NCBI RefSeq assembly: GCF_016863515.1
Contig: NZ_BOPA01000010.1
Coordinates: forward strand, 1-64,000
Length of the DNA: 64,000 nucleotides
Reading direction: 5' to 3'
DNA from: Micromonospora gifhornensis
GTDB taxonomy: Bacteria > Actinomycetota > Actinomycetes > Mycobacteriales > Micromonosporaceae
In this document: positions 60,001 through 64,000 of the stretch, in pieces
Layout of the letters: the number at the start of each line of letters is the position of its first letter
Numbering within the stretch: position 1 is the stretch's first letter
Made by a program: the position numbers and the translations under genes
Notes under the pieces: model-generated
What the model was told of the DNA's origin: nothing
Seen by the model: the letters and a program-made list of their open reading frames with translations, nothing else
The model's database searches: none

Positions 60001-61012
60001 CCGCCAGTTCGGTGGCACCGGTGAGGTCACCGCCGTCCAGCACGACCACCAGGTGCGGGCCGTCCGTGGCGGGCCCGGCCGGGCTGAACCGGGGCCGACT
60101 GGCCAGCACCTCGTCGAGCAGACGCTCCAGTTCCATCGCCGAACTGGTCACCAGGCGTACCGGACCGAGGGCGTCGCTGCGCGTCGGGTGCTGGGCGTGC
60201 GGCAGCCACTTGGTCCACTCCCAGCGGTCGCGGCGTTCCGGCCCGGCGCAGACGGCGACGAGGAGTTCGTCCGGCGCGTGGAAGACGGCGAGTTGGGTGA
60301 GCATCGCCCGGACCAGTGCCTGCGCGGCCGGCGAGCCGGTGTTCCCGGCCGGCGTGCCCCGGACGAACACGCGGGCGAAACTGCGCAGCGACAGCGCCAC
60401 CGGCAGGTCGGGCACCACCGAGTACGCGTCGAGGAACCGGCGCAGCGCGCCCGCCGTCATCGGCTCCAACTCCTCCAACGGGCGGGTGACAGGTGGAATC
60501 AGCGGCGTGGCCAGGGTCTGCGGCCCGACCGCGACCCGGACGACGGCGAAGTCCGCGTCGGTGGGCCGGCGTTCCCACACCCGGTGGCTGTCCACCGTCG
60601 ACCAGAGCAGCCCCGGGTCCGGGTGCCGGTAACAGAGCCCGGTGCGCTGTTGCGCCGCAGCCTGTCGCACCTGCCGCCGCAACGTCGCCAGGTGTCGCAG
60701 GTACTCCCGGCGAGCCGCCATCATCTCGGACTTGCGGGGGCTGCCCGAGGCGCTGCCCCAACTGGTGACGAGCATGGCCAGCGAGGAGAGCCCGAACATG
60801 GCCCCCACCACGTACGAGTAGGCGCCGCCGCCCCGGCCGAACATCATGGCCATGGCGATGGTGCCGCCGAGCATCGGCAGCACCATCAACATCTGGTGCC
60901 AACGTCCACCGGTGACGGCGGGTATCTCCGGTGGTGCCTCGACTGGCAGCTCACCGACCGGGATCTGCGGTGCCGGACGCCGGGGCGGCCGCCGGATGAC
61001 GACAGTGGACAC
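57062..61012 (-). CDS. eccC: Type VII secretion ATPase EccC, single-chain
   Basis: A 1316-residue FtsK/SpoIIIE-family ATPase that powers ESX secretion. Two N-terminal transmembrane helices (about residues 38-80) precede three ATPase domains with Walker A motifs GATGSGKSE (about 482), GGTQSGKST (about 837) and GDAECGKSS (about 1119), and Walker B motifs LLICDEFSEL, FLVVDGWATL and FVLVDDYDLV. EccCa and EccCb, separate in ESX-1, are fused here. The GTG at 61012 follows AGGAGGT. It is divergent from eccD and upstream of mycP. No WXG100 substrate genes are in the window. Confidence 0.95.
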   Translation of the reverse strand: MSTVVIRRPPRRPAPQIPVGELPVEAPPEIPAVTGGRWHQMLMVLPMLGGTIAMAMMFGRGGGAYSYVVGAMFGLSSLAMLVTSWGSASGSPRKSEMMAARREYLRHLATLRRQVRQAAAQQRTGLCYRHPDPGLLWSTVDSHRVWERRPTDADFAVVRVAVGPQTLATPLIPPVTRPLEELEPMTAGALRRFLDAYSVVPDLPVALSLRSFARVFVRGTPAGNTGSPAAQALVRAMLTQLAVFHAPDELLVAVCAGPERRDRWEWTKWLPHAQHPTRSDALGPVRLVTSSAMELERLLDEVLASRPRFSPAGPATDGPHLVVVLDGGDLTGATELAGDGGIDGVTLIDLDTPPPRLLDRFALLLELREGRLHSHSADEAAEVGTADALSIVEAEAVARRLAPLRLAAATGGKDAAPGVEPGLPELLGLGDPAGFTAEQGWAPRSARERLRVPLGVGVDGGAVELDLKESAQDGMGPHGLLIGATGSGKSELLRTLVLGLAATHSSEQLNFVLVDFKGGATFASFDRLPHTAAVITNLADALPLVDRMVDAINGELVRRQELLRRAGNFASLRDYERARAAGSPLAPLPSLLLICDEFSELLSAKPDFIDLFVQIGRLGRSLGVHLLLASQRLEEGRLRGLDTHLSYRIGLRTFSSLESRTVLGVPDAYELPRTPGHGYLRFGTEPLLRFKAAYVSGPVRRRGTSASAAGPDRPRLLTFSTHFTPAAQPPVPAVTAEPDEETGQTLLDLLIGRLTGQGPPAHQVWLPPLDGAPALDELVGPLTIDPGRGLTFGNPELHGALQVPVAVVDKPYEQRRDLLWLALDGAAGHVAVVGGTQSGKSTALRTLICALALTHTPAEVQVYCLDFGGGGLAAVRDLPHVGGVVGRADPTGVRRTVGEMATLLAERERAFAESGVESVAAWRQRRAARLAGGSAEGDRFGDVFLVVDGWATLRGEYDDLEPLITDLATRGLSYGLHVVATAVRWLDFRPAIRDLFGSRLELRLGDPSDSLVARRAAADVPEQTPGRGITAASLHFLVALPQSTGSDTAALVKQIGGAWSGPSAPPVRLLPAVLPYADLDRDAATGLRIPIGIAEADLRPVVLDFTTEPHFVVYGDAECGKSSFLRALASTIVSRFTPEQARVILVDYRRSLLGVIEEPHLIGYGTTAAHTTDLVESAAGYMQGRIPGPDVGPAQLRDRSWWSGPELFVLVDDYDLVASGPANPLRSLEEHLPHARDVGLHLVLVRRCGGAGRAQYEPIVQRLRELSTSGLVMSGSPDEGALVGPVRPGPLPAGRGRLFTRREGVRLVQLAYLPPQ

Positions 61013-61112
61013 GCGACCTCCTGACCGCGCTCGGTGACCCGAAGCTGGCTCATCGTAGGTAAAGTGCTCCCGTTCGCGCAGCCGTCGCCCCACTCAGCAT
61101 GGAGGCCGGTCG

Positions 61113-62510
61113 ATGACAGTCGGGCTGACCCGGATCACCGTCAGCACGCCTCAGCGGCGGGTCGACGTGGCCCTGCCGGAGCATGTGCCGCTCGCCGAAC
61201 TGCTGCCGGAGGTGCTCCGGCACGCGGGCGAAGGGCTGGCGGACGACGGGGAGCGCCACGGCGGCTGGCTGCTGCGACGGGCCGACGGCACCGCGCTGAC
61301 GGCCGGGCAGGCGCTGCTCGCCCAGGGCGTCCGCGACGGGGAGATGCTGCACCTGGTGCCGGCCAGCGTGCAGTGGCCCGAACTTGACTACGACGACGTG
61401 GTCGAGGCGATCGCCGACGGTGCCCGTCGTCGTGGTGGTGCCTGGTCGCCCCGAGCCACCCGGGCCGCCGCACTGGGCGGGGCGGCGGTCCCGCTCGCCG
61501 TCGGCCTGCTCGCCCTTCTGGCCGGCGGTCCGGAGCATCCGATCGGCTGGTTCGCGGCGGCCCTGATGGCGACACTGCTCGTGTTGGCGGGCACGGTGCT
61601 GTCCCGGGCGCAGGGAGACGGCCCGGCCGGGGCCACCCTCGGTGGGTACGCGCTGCCGTACGCCGCAGCCGCCGGTGCGCTCGCCGTCGGCTCCGGTGAC
61701 CCGGTCGGCCCCTTCGGTCCGCTGCGCTGGATCGGCGCTGCGGAACTGCTGGCCGCCTCGGTGGCGTTGCTGCTGGCCTCGGTGCTCGGGTTGCTCGGGG
61801 TGGCCACCCGGTTACGGATCTTCGTGGCCGGCGTGGTGGTCGGCGCGGTCGGTGCCGCTGCCGCCGTCGGTGGCCTGTGGCTTCACCCGGCCGGCACCGC
61901 GGCCGTGCTGCTCTGCGTGCTGGCCTTCGGGATCGGGGCCGTCCCGCTGCTGGCCATCCGGTTGGGCAAGGTCCCGTTGCCGCCGATCACCCTGCCCACC
62001 GGCTCGCCGGACGACGCGGACCGGGTCCGGGACCTCCCCGACCGCAGCCGGGTGTACGCGGCGGTGGCCCGCACCGAGGAGATGCTGACCGGGATGCTGA
62101 TCGGGCACGGCCTGCTGGCGGTGGCCGCCGCGCTGGTGCTCAGCGGCTCGGACACCGCGAGCCGGTTGCTCGTCGCGGTGACCTCGGCGGTGCTGCTGCT
62201 GCGGGCCCGGCTGTTCGTGGCGGTACGCCACCGGATGCCACCCGTGCTCGCCGGGCTGGCCGGGTACCTGCTCCTCGGCGCGAACCTGGCCGGTGCGGCG
62301 GGGGAGCGGGGTCACCTGCTCCTGGCAGCCGGTGGACTGCTGGTCGCCCTGCTGATCGTGGCCGGCGGCACCACGTACGCCCGGCGGCCGGTCTCGCCGT
62401 ACCTCGGTCGCCTCGCCGACCTCACCGACACCGCGCTGGTGGTCTCCGTGGTGCCGATCGCCTGCGCCGTGCTCGGCCTCTACGAACGAGCCCGGGGCCT
62501 GCTCGGCTGA
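61113..62510 (+). CDS. eccD: Type VII secretion membrane channel EccD
   Basis: A 465-residue protein: an N-terminal ubiquitin-like YukD domain (residues about 1-90, with TRITVSTPQRRVDVALPEHV) and about eleven transmembrane helices, the layout of EccD, the core pore subunit of the ESX apparatus. It is read divergently from eccC across a 100-bp promoter region. GGAGG precedes the ATG. The last codons form half of a strong terminator stem. Confidence 0.93.
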   Translation: MTVGLTRITVSTPQRRVDVALPEHVPLAELLPEVLRHAGEGLADDGERHGGWLLRRADGTALTAGQALLAQGVRDGEMLHLVPASVQWPELDYDDVVEAIADGARRRGGAWSPRATRAAALGGAAVPLAVGLLALLAGGPEHPIGWFAAALMATLLVLAGTVLSRAQGDGPAGATLGGYALPYAAAAGALAVGSGDPVGPFGPLRWIGAAELLAASVALLLASVLGLLGVATRLRIFVAGVVVGAVGAAAAVGGLWLHPAGTAAVLLCVLAFGIGAVPLLAIRLGKVPLPPITLPTGSPDDADRVRDLPDRSRVYAAVARTEEMLTGMLIGHGLLAVAAALVLSGSDTASRLLVAVTSAVLLLRARLFVAVRHRMPPVLAGLAGYLLLGANLAGAAGERGHLLLAAGGLLVALLIVAGGTTYARRPVSPYLGRLADLTDTALVVSVVPIACAVLGLYERARGLLG

Positions 62511-62524
62511 GCAGGCCCCGGGCT
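62489..62524. terminator. Bidirectional terminator eccD/ppa
   Basis: AGCCCGGGGCCTGCTC (62489-62504) and GAGCAGGCCCCGGGCT (62509-62524) form a perfect 16-bp stem with loop GGCT. The stem overlaps the last codons and stop of eccD and lies 13 bp from the ppa stop on the other strand, serving both convergent genes. Confidence 0.92.
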
Positions 62525-62537
62525 GTCGAAACGTCCG

Positions 62538-63044
62538 TCAGTGCGTGGATTCGCCGCGCTCGGCGGCCTCCCGGGCCCGCCGGTACGACGCCTGGATCTC
62601 GGCCTCGGCCTCGGTACGCCCCACCCAGGTCGCGCCCTCGACCGACTTGCCCGGCTCCAGGTCCTTGTACACCTCGAAGAAGTGCTGGATCTCCAGCCGG
62701 TCGAACTCGCCGAGGTGGTGGATGTCGCGCAGGTGCTCCTGCCGCGGGTCCTCGTACGGCACGCAGAGGACCTTGTCGTCGCCACCCTTTTCGTCGGTCA
62801 TCCGGAACATGCCGATGGTGCGGCAGCGGATCAGGCAGCCCGGGAAGGTCGGTTCGGGGACCAGCACGAGCGCGTCCAGCGGGTCGCCGTCCTCGCCCAG
62901 GGTGCCCTCGATGAAGCCGTAGTCGGCCGGGTACTGCGTGGAGGTGAAGAGGGTGCGGTCCAGCCTGATCCGGCCGGTCACGTGGTCCACCTCGTACTTG
63001 TTGCGGTGACCTTTCGGGATCTCAACCGTGACGTCGAAATCCAT
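62538..63044 (-). CDS. ppa: Inorganic pyrophosphatase
   Basis: A 168-residue family I soluble pyrophosphatase that hydrolyses PPi to two phosphates, driving biosynthesis. Visible: [11 protein letters not shown], the signature [10 protein letters not shown] with metal-binding Asp residues, and the later [16 protein letters not shown] segment. Length and motifs match Rv3628. GAGGAG precedes the ATG at 63044. It is divergent from the carboxypeptidase gene, as Rv3628 is from Rv3627c. Confidence 0.97.
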   Translation of the reverse strand: MDFDVTVEIPKGHRNKYEVDHVTGRIRLDRTLFTSTQYPADYGFIEGTLGEDGDPLDALVLVPEPTFPGCLIRCRTIGMFRMTDEKGGDDKVLCVPYEDPRQEHLRDIHHLGEFDRLEIQHFFEVYKDLEPGKSVEGATWVGRTEAEAEIQASYRRAREAAERGESTH

Positions 63045-63196
63045 CTGCACGCTCCTCATTCGCCCACGCTGGCTTGACGGAACCGGCGGCCGCACCCCCG
63101 GACAGGCGAATACCCACCCGCATACTCCGGCCGCCGCATAGTCTTCGGACCGAAGTAGTGTCACCCAGGCCGGTTCCGGGCGGGGAGGAGGGGGTC

Positions 63197-64000
63197 GTGG
63201 GGAGGGAAGATTCACACTATCGACCCGACGACGCAGGTGACGGCGTTTCCCGCCAACCACCCCCGAAACCGGCAGCCGGGCGGGTACCGGTGCCCGAGGC
63301 CCAGGTCCTCCGGCCGCAACCGGCCGCGCCGACCGGTCCCCCCACCGGCGAACCGCTGCGGGATGCGGAACGGACCGAGCCGCTGACGGTCGGCGCAGGG
63401 GCGGGCCCGACCAGGGCTTCCAGCCCACCGCCGCCCGGTGTCGGCGGCGGACCGGGCGTGCCGTCCGGCGTACCTCCCGAGCAGCCCCGACCGACGTCGC
63501 GCCGCCGGTTGCCGGTGCTGCTCGCCGCGGTGCTGGTCCTGGTGCTGGCCGTGGTGGGCCTCGTGGTGGTGCGTCCCGGTCCGGTCGAACGCTGGCTGGC
63601 CGACGACCCCGCCGCGCCGAGCGCCGAGCCGCCGGAACCGTCGCCGGTAGCGGTGCTGGCCGGCACCGACGTCGGCGCGCCGACGCCCGCCACCGACGGG
63701 CTGCGCGCCGTGCTCGACCCGCTGATCGCCGACACCGCGCTTGGCGGTCGGGTCCACGTGTCGGTGACCGACGCGCTGACCGGCCAGCAGTTGTTCGAGC
63801 GGGGCGGCGGTACGGGCACCGTGCCGGCGTCGGTGACGAAGCTGCTGACCGCGGTGACCGTGCTCACCGCTCGCGGCCCGGGATACCGGATCCCGACCAC
63901 AGCCGTGGCCGGCGCGCGACCGGGCGAGGTGGTGCTCGTCGGCGGCGGGGATCCCACCCTGGCGGCGGGCGCCAAGGGTTTCTACCCCGGCGCCGCAAGC
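63197..64000 (+). CDS. dacB: D-alanyl-D-alanine carboxypeptidase, PBP4/DacB family (3' truncated by window)
   Basis: The first 268 codons of a peptidase S13 protein, cut by the window edge with the frame still open. A ~100-residue Pro/Gly-rich cytoplasmic tail precedes one transmembrane helix ([20 protein letters not shown]). The enzymatic domain begins near residue 165 ([20 protein letters not shown]) and has the active-site [10 protein letters not shown] (SxxK). It trims or cuts peptidoglycan cross-links outside the membrane. The long tail is unusual for E. coli-type DacB but common in actinobacteria. GTG start at 63197 after GAGGAGGGGG. Matches the Rv3627c position. Confidence 0.9.
   Translation, partial: MGREDSHYRPDDAGDGVSRQPPPKPAAGRVPVPEAQVLRPQPAAPTGPPTGEPLRDAERTEPLTVGAGAGPTRASSPPPPGVGGGPGVPSGVPPEQPRPTSRRRLPVLLAAVLVLVLAVVGLVVVRPGPVERWLADDPAAPSAEPPEPSPVAVLAGTDVGAPTPATDGLRAVLDPLIADTALGGRVHVSVTDALTGQQLFERGGGTGTVPASVTKLLTAVTVLTARGPGYRIPTTAVAGARPGEVVLVGGGDPTLAAGAKGFYPGAAS

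Noticed and set aside
58847..61024. A 725-codon open frame antisense to eccC
   Set aside because: Same reason: composition is Arg/Gly/Gln-rich without motifs, and eccC on the other strand is unambiguous.

Overview
The window is very GC-rich chromosomal DNA with dense genes, frequent GTG starts and many 4-bp ATGA/GTGA gene overlaps. Gene content (WhiB-like protein, PonA2-type PBP, paired ArsA/Get3-like ATPases, actinobacterial Crp, MarP, EccC/EccD/mycosin) points to an actinomycete. Several intergenic palindromes and the overall style suggest Micromonosporaceae, most likely Micromonospora or a close relative; this is inference without a database search.

Layout. (1) 1-3660: a GGDEF diguanylate cyclase, a CpdA-type phosphodiesterase, a secreted lamin-tail-domain protein and a small membrane protein. 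(2) 3663-22253: seventeen genes, all on the minus strand, that look like an undescribed biosynthetic gene cluster with no PKS or NRPS genes. Read in transcription order: SGNH hydrolase-like protein, a 28-residue cationic peptide, a duplicated haem-oxygenase-like diiron oxidase, a NodU/TobZ-type carbamoyltransferase, a 46-residue SxtJ-like membrane protein, a LysE-type exporter, an ATP-grasp ligase, a LuxR-type regulator, a second SGNH protein, a second ATP-grasp ligase, an MFS exporter, TrpB, TrpA, a GntR regulator, an Fe(II)/2-oxoglutarate oxygenase, a third ATP-grasp ligase and an SDR. It abuts the 3' side of a tRNA-Pro(CGG) gene (22626-22699). (3) 22768-32731: a conserved actinobacterial block (metallophosphoesterase, YqeY, ponA2, wblA/whiB4, two ArsA-like ATPases, DUF4177, RidA, MBL hydrolase) matching the order around whiB4 in Mycobacterium tuberculosis (Rv3683 to Rv3677c). 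(4) 32728-48134: an accessory stretch with a very large adenylate cyclase/ATPase regulator, a Ser/Thr kinase, a secreted tripeptidyl aminopeptidase and an acyl-CoA carboxylase/AtuA/acyl-CoA dehydrogenase catabolic operon under a TetR regulator. (5) 48595-54829: the conserved block resumes with crp, then cbiZ and a CapA-like lipoprotein (extra here), then nth, a TlpA-like thioredoxin, a Nudix hydrolase and marP. (6) 54833-62510: a PAP2 phosphatase and a partial type VII secretion locus (mycP, eccC, eccD). (7) 62538-64000: ppa and the 5' part of a dacB-type D,D-carboxypeptidase.

How it works together. The minus-strand cluster has what is needed to build and export an amide-linked, carbamoylated and oxygenated small molecule or short peptide: three ligases, two oxygenases of different classes, a carbamoyltransferase, a private tryptophan synthase, two exporters and two regulators. 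The micro-ORF for a 28-residue peptide (27 of 28 codons end in G or C, with a good ribosome binding site) makes a ribosomal-peptide or peptide-scaffold route plausible. UUA codons in two genes suggest developmental (bldA-type) control. Elsewhere the window holds a possible cAMP circuit: a cyclase (32728), a cAMP-binding regulator (48595) and a cyclic-nucleotide-type phosphodiesterase (1668).
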